A stretch of DNA of 64,000 nt from Albula goreensis (taxonomy: Eukaryota; Chordata; Actinopteri; Albuliformes; Albulidae), in assembly GCA_022829145.1 (NCBI GenBank), contig CM040746.1, positions 7,644,684 to 7,708,683 of the forward strand. Direction: 5' to 3'. Shown here piece after piece: positions 44,948 to 57,300 of the stretch. The stretch's first letter is position 1, and every line of letters starts with the position of its first letter. Both the position numbers and the translations under genes were made by a program. The notes under the pieces were generated by a model. It saw only the letters and a program-made list of their open reading frames with translations, was not told the DNA's origin and did no database searches.

Positions 44948-45219
44948 AAGTAAAAATTGTGTAAATCTAAATTTTTGTAAAAAAAGATGTTATTTTTTCA
45001 AATGATTAAATTGCTGACTTTCTTTGCAGTGGAATGTCTGAAGGTTATATTTTTACTATGCCTGTAGGTTAATAACATTCTGCATTCTAAGACAGTGTTT
45101 TGTCTTCTTTCGCATCCTGATACTCATAGCACAGTGAACATTTTGAGCAGCGAACGGTGAGCATTTGACATCTGCTCCGCCCAAAGAAGCCCTTAGTCAT
45201 TCAGGGTGCAGAAGGTGGC

Positions 45220-45301
45220 TCAAATGCAGCTGCACTTGACTGGGGCCTCTTCCGTCTCCTCCACATTTGCCCCAAAAAGCATGACGAGCTGAGGGTGCAC
45301 C
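45220..45301 (-). CDS. cerkl: cerkl exon I (last, stop codon)
   Basis: Encodes [20 protein letters not shown] and PVKCSCI with stop TGA. (R/V)-HP-(R/Q)-L---L-(Y/F)-G aligns with human; the last ten residues do not and end in two cysteines. Acceptor cttctgcag. Confidence 0.92.
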
Positions 45302-48300
45302 CTGCAGAAGAAGACCATTCATTTCAGCTGAGAATACAGGACAAATGGATGCCATTTTTATTGAATCCGATCACTAAGAATACATCAGATCATAAAGCGC
45401 AAGTCTACTACATTCCCACAACGAAAGTTCAAGATGATAAACGCTTGATGGTCTTGAAGACATGAAGAAAGCACTTGAAATGCAACACATAAAAGGCACG
45501 AATTCCAGAGCTGTAGCCTACCTGACAAGCAGCTCAGAGGGAAGCTCTAGCAAGTCGCCATCAATGTTCCATGGGAAGTTTCCCTCAGAGGAGATAATGG
45601 GCGTGTGTTTCGAGTCAAACTCCACGTTCTCCTCTGAAGCGTCGTCTGGCCAGCCACCGCGGGAGAGAGGCCGCACTTTCACGGCCTGGACAGAGTGTGT
45701 CTCCACGAAGGAGAAACTGAACTGTGGAAAAGAGAGATTCACAGAGAGTCAAACGTATTGCCTCTGATCAGCCAGGGAACAGTGCAGCTTGCTTCAAACC
45801 TTACCTCCAAGGCTCAGAGAGGCAGCCATGTTACACTTTGACACTGAGAATACATGGGTGGCTCTGTTTACAAACCAAAAATGATAAATTTTTATTTCAC
45901 AATTTAGACACCGGCAGAACAAATGTTTGATTTATGTCTCTGTGCTGATTTTTGATCCTGGCATCCACAAGGGGGAGCTGAGGAACTTAGTATGTGTTCT
46001 AGAATTACCCCTTAAGCCCTCACATCCTAATTTAGTCAGAGGGACACACCCCCTGTATTACACTGTTCCAATCTCTGGACCTCTAACGAGATCACTCACT
46101 TTAACCCTGACTTTGCCACGCAGTCAAAGGGAAAACTGTAGGTCACTTTGAGCAAGAGACCATAAAAAAGACTTAATGAACTACCAATTCAATGGTAGAC
46201 TTAAATAATACCGGAATCTCCAATTCTTTCAATACTTGCCAATGTTCAATACTTGGAGGATGTATAAGAGGAAGTATAAGTGAAGGGGGGTGAAATGATA
46301 TTTCTAAATTCTGATGCTCATGCCAAAAAACATTCTTACACATCAACAATAAAAAAAGGTAGTTTAGAAAAATCTGAAACAGAGTCACCATACAGTTGAG
46401 TTTCTTCTCTTTTCATGAGTTAAGGAGTGGAATACCCATTCTGAGTGGAAGACAGACAGACTGTATTTGGGCTGAGGTTGTTTCTCAGCACAGTTTTGTG
46501 AGATCAGATAACTTAACAGCACTTGGAGCGCCTATGCAAGTTTATAATAGATTCGTTAGCACATTGTGGTTTGCCCAATCGCAGCCTGCACTAAAGACTA
46601 TATAAGTAGAATTCAGGTTAGCGAATCAGACTCAACTGTGTGCTTAACAATAAGGAGGCCATCCAAAAGCAGCTAATCTGCATTAGTCTGAAAAGTGTTT
46701 CACTCGGATCTGACGGTCAGAGACTAATTCATCTTGACACTATGCTAATTGCACATAATCTGGAAAAAGGTTGCTACGTTTGTTGTCATTGGTGGGGTTT
46801 CCTGCATGCATGGTGATCGTCCGGGTGCATGTGGAGACGTCACCTGGTTCTTTACGCTGCTGTATCTCTTCAGGTGCTTGATGAACTCTGACCTGGATGT
46901 GTTCCCCACTGAAATCAGAGCCATGCTGCCATTGTCCAGCCTGAAATTGAGGGCACGCAGACAGATGAGGGTCCGAACACAGCTTCGTCGCAAAGCTGAA
47001 GAATCTCTTGAACTTGTGGTTGGTCATAAAAACACAAAGAGTACCAAAACTGCTGCTGGAAATGGCATTGTTAAAGTGCTTCCAGATATTCATCGTGTGC
47101 CAAATGAAACCCCATGGGATCTGCCTTATACTATACACTAAGCTATGGAGTTAAACAGCTGAAATAGCACTGCAGGAAGTACTGGCTTTGTGTTTGGTGT
47201 AGTAGCCCAGGACCTTAGATTTCTCCCACAGAAAAGGGACATGCTGTCGAGGTGTCTCAGCTGTTTTTGTGTGCACGTATGCATGTATATGTTTGAGACA
47301 GCGGAGGAGATCCTAGGACTGTGTATATGTGTGTGAGATTCTGAGTTCTCTAATGTGTGTAGTATGTGTGTGGCCTGCAGTATAACACTAATGTCGTGTG
47401 CAGGGTGCCGTCCTGATTCCTGTAACATGCAGCTCACGGCACCACTGAGACGCGGTCACAGGGAACAGATGGGTGGGCCAACTTCCACTCACCCCAGCAA
47501 TCACCCCTCTCAAATCTGCTCTACACTGTGTGCTCTCCCTGGGCAATGGTAAGGAACAGGACTGCAGGGTATCTGTGTGTTCGGGAGGGAAGAGGAGCAC
47601 AGTGTATCTGTGTGTTCGGGAGGGAAGAAGAGCACAGTGTATCGGTGTGTTCGGGAGGGAAGAGGAGCTCAGTGTATCGGTGTGTTCGGGAGGGAAGAGG
47701 AGCTCAGTGTATCGGTGTGTTCGGGAGGGAAGAAGAGCACAGTGTATCGGTGTGTTCGGGAGGGAAGAGGAGCTCAGTGTATCGGTGTGTTCGGGAGGGA
47801 AGAGGAGCTCAGTGTATCTGTGTGTTCGGGAGGGAAGAAGAGCACAGTGTATCTGTGTGTTCAGTAGGGAAGAGGAGCACAGTGCATCTGTGTGTTCGGG
47901 AGGGAAGAGGAGCTCAGTGTATCTGTGTGTTCGGGAGGGAAGAGGAGCACAGTGTATCTGTGTGTTCGGGAGGGAAGAGGAGCACAGTGTATCTGTGTGT
48001 TCAGTAGAGAAGAGGAACACAGTGTATCTGTGTGTGACACACTAGCACACTTTTGACAGATGCTCAGCTCTCTAATCCGCGCTGCCACTCGGTTTAATCA
48101 GAGTAATTATCTGCTGATTAGTCCGGTTAGACGCCTGACCTGGGCAGTCTGATCCTGCCACTGATTCCAGCCTCAGAATTACGCCCCGCTCCTGCTCGCT
48201 CCCTCACGCAAAGACGGCCAGGCCCGCGTCTGACAGGAATTCCTAATCTGAGGAGTCTGAACTGATCCAGTGAGCCCTCAGGCACACTAACCTGGTATTG

Positions 48301-51300
48301 GGCTTAAGCACACACCAACATCTGCTGCTGGGGCTTTGGGCCTGCAACACCACACACACGCACACACACATGCATGCAGAAACACGCACGCACACACACA
48401 CGCACGCACTGTACAGATATATGTACATGCACACGCCACACACACAAGCACACAGTACTGTACACACACAGGCTTGTACTACCAAACTCACAAAAACCTC
48501 AGTGTTTAATAAAATGCTGCAAAGTGTGTTTCACACTGAACAAGTGTGGTCTTCCATAAGAAAAATATGGTATTTTCAGGCTTTTCATTTAAAAAATAAA
48601 ATTATTTTATTTATTTGCAGATGAATTATGAGTTGATGTTAGCCCAGTCAAAACTGACCTGCATGCATAAGTGATGTGAGCTAAACACAACAGGAAGGTG
48701 AAGCATTGCAGTAAATACAGGTGAAATGACAGGGACGACTGACCTGGTGTTGGGAGCCAGTCCTCTGGGGGCCATGGAGCAGAGGCAGGGGATGGCCATC
48801 ACACTGATGTTCAGGAAGAGGCCCTGAACACTCTGCCAGGCTTCGCTCCCCTCTGTACCACATCACACAGAGAGGAGAGAGGGCTTCAGAGCAGGCAGCC
48901 AGTCTCTGAGAGACCACAGTCCGTCATAACGGTCTCTGAGACAGACTACGGTCCATAATAAAACTACGGTCCAACGGTCTATCGGTCTGTGTGACAGTCC
49001 ATGATAAAGGAGTCAAAGTGTGAGAGACCACATTAGGGGTGGGCGATATGGCAAAAATATGATGATTTTTTTTTCATTTCATCATGATACATGATCTTGT
49101 CACGATTCTTTTTCATGTCGGTTTTTAACGGGGTGCCGTTCTCAAATGCCTTCGTTAGATTGTTTGTTTGGGCCTTGTAGCCTCTGGCTGCGTGGTTGTA
49201 GCTGATGCACTCACGTTCCCACGGTTGCTTTCTTTTGAGGTGGTTAAAAAGGTTAGTCATGTTGCCATCCGACATGCAAACCTTATCTTTGCAATCTTTG
49301 CAAGTAACTTTTGTTTGCACCGTGTCTGTTTTGGAAAATCCAAACCAGTGCCATGTTACCAATGCCGAATTATTTTTAGGGACCCGCTCCTCCATGTTGT
49401 CATCCATGCCATTACCTTGCCAAATAAAGAGGGGGAGGGGAAAAAATCCAAGGCACTAACTACTGGTTGCTATTATTGGTTCATTGGTGTATCTCTAGGG
49501 AAGGCGCGAAACAGACTAGAAAATAGTGTGATTTAAGATTTGGCTGAGAAAACAACTTTGGATGCGTGTATGAGCCATAGAACTGCAGATGATAGAATGT
49601 GCACTGCAGCATGATATTAATGATCTCTCTGTAAAGGCAGATCATGGAGACATTTTAATCGTTCACGATCTAATACCGCACACCCCTAGACATCACAGTC
49701 CATAATAACAGAGTTGCATGGTCAGTAAGAAACCACAGTCTTAACAAGGTCGAACAGTCTGTCAATCTGTGAGAAACCACAGTCCTAGATAAAGGAGTAC
49801 AACAGTCTGTGAGAAACCATAGTGCATGATAAAGGGGTACAACAGTCTGTGAGAAACCATAGTGCATGATAAAGGAGTACAACAGTCTGTGAGTAACCAT
49901 AGTCTGGGAATAAAAGAGTCTGACAGTCTGTGGGACACTGCAGTATGTAATAAAAGGATCTGCACCCACCTGAGGCTTCCTCATTCACGCTCCTTGCTGT
50001 CTCACCACTGCAAGAGAATTCTGGTGTCATCCCAACAGCTGGAGTATCATGTCACTTTATCTAGGCCACTGTTTGTTCAGCTTTTAAAAAATGACTTCAT
50101 ATTTTAGATTACAAACATCTGTCTGATTATATCAACTGAATAATTATGACATTTAACCATTTTAGATCAGGAGTTAAAATGTCTGAAATGTTGTCTAGAT
50201 GCAAAAATCATCTAGAAATGTCTATTCCTAGGTGCGCGGTCCTAAGCAGGGGATATGTTGGCAGATGGAGTTTGTTTAGAGTGCTAATGAACCAGTGAGT
50301 GTTGGGTTCTGGCTGACCCTAGTCAGGGGAATGGGGACGATATACAGAGGCTACAGCCCGTACCATAATAAAATATTATTATCATTATAATCGTACAATA
50401 ATATTCCAGAAAACTCTCATCTCCTACCTTGTTGGATGTACTGCTCCACCCTGTGCCTGTTTCAGAGGCAAAAAGGACAATTCACAGTCTTCAGGCCTGT
50501 AGAAACAAACATTACTTTACCTTGCACTTCAAGTTCATTACCAAAACTCTTTTGGATATAACTTCATTTATCTTTTTCCCTTTATTTTGTTCTTTCTTAA
50601 TTCTTGTCCGTGTAAATGATTAAGTATACATACTTTACCTCCCTCTCCTATTTTATGTACAGTATATATTTTGGCAAAATGAACAGATGTTTATCATGCC
50701 AATAAAGCAAATAGAAGCTGTAATAGGGAATGATGGGAGCTCTTCTGACAAGCTGATTGGGTAAGAAGCAATTATTGCTGGAAGTGCATGCCATAAATGG
50801 ATATCCCTGGAACCTGACAGGGGTGGTGGTGGGCGGAGTTAATGCATGTCACTGGTTAGGCACTGGTGAAATCCAGCCAAGCTTATTTCAGGTTTTCCAG
50901 TATTTTGGGGACAGGTGAAACTCTGCCAGCCTTACTTCAGGTTTGCCAGTGTTTTGATCACCGCAAACTCGCGCCGCTGGTGAGGGGGCATCCAGCGGTG
51001 TTTCTCCGCCAGTGCCAGCGTGCGGCCGCCGAAGCCAAACATGCCAGAGAAGCCGAAGCGTACCAGCCGGCCCAGCGAGCTGAAGCTGCAGACGTCTACG
51101 GCCTGGCGGTGCCCTGCAGGGAGAACAGACGCAACCTCCCGTGTCACATGGGTCAATCCTGAGAAATCACAGAGCTCTGATCTATCATCCACACATCTAT
51201 ACATCCCTAAAGTTTATGAAGGTTCAGGGGAGCCATGACATAATTATTATGGAACCCCCAACCCCCCATTCAAATATAGCTAAGGATGGTATGGCCCCAC

Positions 51301-54300
51301 ATGAGATAGTGATGAAATGAAGTCACTGCATGCACTGAGAACATCCATCTAACCTGTTATTGGATACGTGTTTGCAAAAAAGTTATAATTTCCTCAGAGC
51401 ACCAAACCCACACAGCTTCAGATTGATGTGAAAACTTTCACAGTCCTTCTACAGATCCGAACCCTCTCCTTCTACAGACCTGAACCCTCTCCTTCTACAG
51501 ACCTGAACCCTCTCCTTCTACAGACCTGAACTTTCTACTTACATAGATGTGAACCTTCTCCTGCCAATCTCATTCTATAGATTTAATATGAGAAACTCTG
51601 CTCTGAATAGTGTGTTGAGGAAAATAAGGGCGTTGAGCAGTCGTACCAGGAGCCTCTTCACGTGGCTCAGTGTTGAGTCGAAAGGGGACCCCTAGAGCAT
51701 ACCCGGGGGCTTTGCTGGCTCCATGGGCAGCCCCTTTGTGCCGAGGCTGGTCCAATCCCTTGAGCTCACCCACATTCCTGACCTCCTTTTGTGCTGCCCA
51801 TATATGGCGCCTCATGCCTAATGCATTATTCATGAAGGCCTGAAAATCCCGCCAGTTGGCCTTTTTCACATGCGTAAAGTTTGCGCCCCAGATTGGCCGG
51901 GCTAGATAAACACCCAGTCCCTGTTCTTCTTACATGTTTTCTGTGACGCCTTTTTTGTTTATGTCTTTATGCCTCATTAATTACAGACTATTTTTTTAAG
52001 ACAAAGGAATGACCCTCGAAGGTGTTTATTTCCATCTGTGCTTAATTTGACAGATCACCCACAGTGCAACGTGATTAAGGTATAAACGGTGCTGTTGGTT
52101 ATGGAACACTTCCTGAGGAGCACATATTTACAAGCAATGAACCAGATACACGGTTATCAAGCATAAAAACCAGAAGGATGGATCAAATGAAAAGAGTAAG
52201 TGCAGAGACATGGTTCTACCAGGAACACAAGTAGAGTCATTGGCCTTACTCTGCGAACAGAACATCCCCTATCTAAGTTACTACACTAGACTTCCTCATC
52301 GCCAAAAGAACATACATCTCATTTACTGGTAATAGAACATCAACTCTCTCATGAACTGCTAATGAAACATCCTGTATGACTCATTATCAGAAGAGCTTTC
52401 CTTATCTCACCCTCTGTTAACTTAACGTTGTCCGTTTCACTTTCTATTTCCCGAGCGCCCACCATTTCACCTGCCATTCCCACTGCATGTCTGCTGCAAC
52501 TCTTAACAGAGCTGGCCTAACACTGGTTGTAACTGTTGTTCCTGAAGGCAATTTATTCAAATACCCAAAACAATTAAAAAGACACACAAAGCCATGATAG
52601 TTTCAAAGTGTTCCTCACTAAGCACGACTGAAATTACTTTCAGGCATGGAAAATGCAAGGGCAAAAACCCTCACACAATTATCCTATTTTTTTGGCTTTG
52701 TTAACTGTAGTTACAGTCACAGTTATGAGTATCTCACCGCTTCCTGTTTCAGTAAATGGAGTCATGCTACCTCATACAAACAGACAGAACATAAACGCAC
52801 ACATCAGTAATTTTGCACAAAGATAAATACAACACAATACAATGACAGTCTACACTGTCAACACAATGGTAGGAGGTTATGTTGTGTAATGTAAATAAAT
52901 GCATATTAAATGCATGTACGGAAGGAGGCTTGATGCCATGGGTTACTGAGAGAGAGCTCTTTTTCATGGAAGGACAAAAGAGGGGGAACGTGAGCCGTCC
53001 TCCTCACATCTGGTACCCCCGTCCCCTGAGATTTCCTCCCTCCTCCGCAGTGGCGGTTCCCACATCCAGCGATCTCGACGCCGACCCGGGATTCAGACCC
53101 ACCCAGGGACCTAATTAAGCACCAAACTGCACCTAATGCAAGGTTTAAACAGTTCAGCCTGGAAACTGCTCCACATGGGTGGGAACTACTCCCTCTGACT
53201 AGCAGAAACCTGAATGTGTAAATATAAATCTGAAGCAAATTATACTGGTTTAGCTTGTGACCAGGAATGAGTGATTCTGCAGGAGGCCTACTGTAGATTA
53301 GGTACACCTTGCTCTCTGATAAATGTTTTTATTACTGTTGTCATTATCGTTATTCATTCTCACCTTATGTGCACATGCTGCTTGCTGGTGTTCAATTTAG
53401 ATTCAGATAAATGCAAAAATAAATAAATACTTGAAAAAATCCACACGAGAAAACACACCCATAAAACACACACACCCACACACACACACACACACACACA
53501 CGAATATAGCATATTGTTGCACTATAAACCTCTTCCTTTAGAAGTGTGCTTGAGTTGGGGCATGGATGATTGGATTTACCCATGATAATGTGCATTGTAG
53601 CCGTAACAGGATGTCTTATTCCATGAACGGAGTAGGCAACAATATCCGTGGAGCCTAAAGACAGAGGGAGGGAGGGAAGGAGGGAGAGAGAGAGAGAGAG
53701 AGAGAGTAATAAGCTTGACATGACACATAGCACAAACACTGGTACTTGTATCAATATATATGATCTAATATTGTATAGTATTAAAGTCCATTTGTCCCAT
53801 CCACACTGTTCTTTCCCTTCACCCTACAGGGAGTTCAGCTCAAAACAGTATAATCTGAGAGTAAAAATGCATCTTTTTAAAATGTATTTTTAACTTTATT
53901 TTTTATAGTAAATACTGAAAACAGGCCCAGATTCAGCTTGGGATGAAAGGGTGGGCATAGGACATGTTGGGGTGACAAATTTTATATTTTATACACATAC
54001 ACTGTATATATGTAAATATACACATATATATATATACAGATAATATGCTAAAAGGACTTTTGTTCAGGATTTGGCCAGATTTCTAGGTGGCTTGAGAATA
54101 ACAGTGAACTCGCAGCTATCTAATCATCACCGGTAGTGAGGGTTTGCTCCCAACAAAAGCGAAAGCGAAACCTCCCAGGTCAACCCCCAACACCCTACAA
54201 GTAAACCAAAACCTCCCAGTTGAACCTCTAGCTCCCCCTACATGCAAAGACGCTCCTGCAGTAACCAAAACCTCCCAGTTTCTCCAATGTGCTCCAGAGG

Positions 54301-57300
54301 TATTCAAATGTTACCGTCAACAAAAAGAAAAGCCAAATAAAATACAATCTTTTTACTTTAAAAAAAGGCTGCAGATAGACAAGATTATTGAACATTCCAA
54401 GAATGTATGTGTCATATTTATATACTAACTAAATAATTATATTTTTTTAAATAATACTATTTGATTTATTTTTTTATTTTATTTATTGTATTGAGTGTGT
54501 TAAATACAGGTGTTTCTTGCCTACATTCAACTGCAGACGCTAAACTGGTTCAAACAGGGACATTAACCAGAACGCGATCATTAACACTTGGCTGAATTGA
54601 AATGCTAATTCTTTTATGTAGCCTTATTATAGGTCCAGATTGCCATCATACCTGCTGCTTCTTTTGTTTGTTCCAAGTAAAAAGTGCCTACATTGTCTTC
54701 TCATACCAGCTGTTGCAAACAATGCTTATGTTTTAAGAGATCACTAATTTACATTACAGTTCAAGGAATTAACTGTTAACATAAAACACGTGAACCATGA
54801 GTGCAAGTATGTCAGACCCACAAAGACAACGTTATTAAAGGTCCTAAATCGAGTTCAAATGAGATGTGTGACTATTTTAGTGTCTTACCGACTGCTGACG
54901 GCATTTACCTGACACTGTATGGGAAAACAGCACAGTTATTTTGGAATGAAGACAAAAAAAAACTTTTACTTGTCTCAATGAAAGTGGGTTCCAGGTTACT
55001 CAGTAACAACCTTAGTGTCCATCTTACCATCTCATACCAGGTGTGTGTGTAAATAAAAAAGGATAAGATCTCCCATTTTCTCCCAATTTCCATTGCAATG
55101 AATGTAAACATAACATGTAATATGTGAATTATGAGTGCAAGTATTTCAAACTCACGAAGACAACATTATTAAAGGTAATCTGCCAGCTAGCTCAGTGTAA
55201 CTGAAGCCTGAATGTTGTTTAATTAGAAAGTTTTTTTTTTCAAACTGTAAATCAAAGGTGACTTAGAATTAAACCATTTTAATTACGAAGCAAATCATGT
55301 CAAGGAATGTCAGTCTAATCAGCAAATGAATAAAATAACCAATAAAAAAGGAATCAGTCCAATCAGAAAATGAATGAAACACCAATAAAACCCGTTTCTT
55401 CACACTGCAGTTCTGACAAACGTTAACTGTTTGGCTTCTTGTGGAATACAGGTAGAAACATTCAGTGTGTGATATTTAAAGGTAAACTGCCTGCTAGCTC
55501 AGTGTAACATGACTTTCATGACCATGGCTTAATTAGAAAAGTTCATTTCAAACTGTAAATCTGAGGTAAATTTGGTGCAGCAGGCTTGATAGTTAGTCGG
55601 TGGTATAGACGAGAATTTGAGGAAGCAGGGAGTGTGGGAGAGGATTGGAGGGGTGTGGGGTTTGGGAAGTGGGGGGGTAAAAGTTTAAGACTTAACAACT
55701 CCTTTCCTAAGTTTGTGCGCCAATGTGGCTCAAGTGGAAGGGCCCCGACTCCAAAAACGAAAAGTTCTCACTCTGTGGTGGGTGTTTGAATTGCAGCCCA
55801 ACGATATCCTCTGGTGTCATCAATAGATTAGTTATGCACAGGCACAAGCCTTCCCTCCTGCTTCCAGAAATCTTATGAGTTTGCAATTTGTTCACCAATT
55901 TTTTTCGCCACTATTTCACAGCAATAGGACACACCCTCTGTCCATTGTTTCTTTCTGATGGTTGGCTATACAAAAACCGGTGCATTCAGAATGTGGTCAA
56001 TGCTATAGGTATGCTGAACCTGATTATTGAACAGTAGCATTTAGTCAGCAAGCCAGTTCTAGCTAAAACTAGCCTAAATACATCAATATGATGTATATCA
56101 CTAAAGGCTACATGCACCCAGACAGTCTGATCTGCTTTAGTATAATCTTCAGTCATACCACTTGGGTTCTTCACGAATGACCTGAAAATTACAGTAATAT
56201 TATTAATATTATAATATATTGCTATCGTTAAAAAAAAAAAAAAAAACTGGTGAAGTAATGGTTACACATCATACCTTGTTTTGTAGAGAAGATTTCGTTT
56301 TTTTGTCTCCTGAGGCTAAAAACTGCAATACTCCCGCTATTTTTCACTGCTACCACAAACAAACCAGCAGTCCACCAGTCATTGCATTATCTGCTAGGGG
56401 GCTGTTTATTAACCATCTATACAGAGTGGTAATACAGACAGACACTGACTGCATGTAAGAATGGGTGACAGACACAGAATCAGTAAAAATCTCAGCTTGG
56501 AAAGAGCACGTTTTCAGTTTTTCTTTGGTGACGTCAGTGACGGGAGTAGCCCAGGCTTGTGATTGGGTGGGCCCGGCCCACCCTGGCCCCCCCATGGAGC
56601 CAGGCCTGCCTGAAAACGTTATTTATCACGTGAAGGTGAGTTAATAAGTAAAAAGGGGAGGCCTTTTGTGAGGCATTAATTTACCTTAATACTGTCAGAC
56701 ACCAATTAAACTCATTTACCTTCCTGGCCGAGGCACAGAAAACAACAGGTGTGTGTATTTGTACTGATTAATAAAGGAGACAAACAGCAGACAGCTCTCT
56801 GCCCTTGCTGGATGAGTGGCCATTTCTCTCTGTGCGGTTATCTCGCCGTTTTGTTTGCTCAGACTAACGGGCTATGAGGGCAAATGTAAACGAGCGCGCA
56901 GGAGGACGAGGGACCGGCGCTTTCCTGTTCCCGTTCGGCTTAGACGCGCAAAACCTGATCTGCAGTACAACAGCTCCTCTGCACCACGAGACGCAGAATG
57001 ACAGCTCTGCAGATACCTGTTATTTTCTCACTCCTGGGGAGTCACCAAATGTCTCTGTTACTACTCTGAAATTGAGCGGTGCAATTCCGCCCCTCTTGAG
57101 AACCTCCCGAATGCCTCTTTGGCATGCGATTCATACTTCCCTCCAACTGGTTAAGGGGTGGGTAAACTGTGGCCTTATTAGATAAAGATAACCCAAAATA
57201 ATGAAGTGCTTAAAATAAACATCTGAGCTATTTATAAAAGCAATAATTCGCGAAAAAGTATATTTATTTAAATACTTAAAAAGCACAATGTAAATCACTA

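Larger units (their letters stand above)
43984..44965 (+). other. itga4: itga4 3' untranslated region
   Basis: AT-rich sequence after the itga4 stop, including an A-run near 44,040-44,057. The 3' end is estimated from the poly(A) signal AATAAA at 44,942-44,947. No coding exon was recognised on either strand before the cerkl stop. Confidence 0.55.
44900..45219 (-). other. cerkl: cerkl 3' untranslated region
   Basis: About 300 bp from the cerkl stop to just past the minus-strand AATAAA at 44,919-44,924. No other hexamer was seen between. It overlaps the predicted end of the itga4 UTR. Confidence 0.45.
51114..53579 (-). other. cerkl: cerkl intron C-D
   Basis: Holds the 23-bp repeat at 51,440-51,560 and the CA microsatellite at 53,458-53,503. 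A 99-codon minus-strand ORF (51,570-51,869) and a 133-codon one (52,906-53,307) lack recognisable motifs and splice logic. Confidence 0.5.

Noticed and set aside
46749..47141. 130-codon plus-strand ORF
   Set aside because: It lies opposite cerkl exon G, whose minus-strand translation is clearly conserved; a shadow ORF.
47388..48045. Overlapping ORFs of 96-210 codons on both strands
   Set aside because: They are read-throughs of the stop-free 35-bp VNTR inside a cerkl intron; composition is purely repetitive and all frames are open.
48243..48624. Cys/Val-rich and His/Thr-rich ORFs
   Set aside because: Translations of the CA microsatellite.
50426..50454. Possible extra cerkl exon of 29 nt on the minus strand (acceptor ctgaaacag, donor GTAGGA)
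   Set aside because: Its length breaks frame with exon E and leads to a stop; D joins E directly in frame without it.
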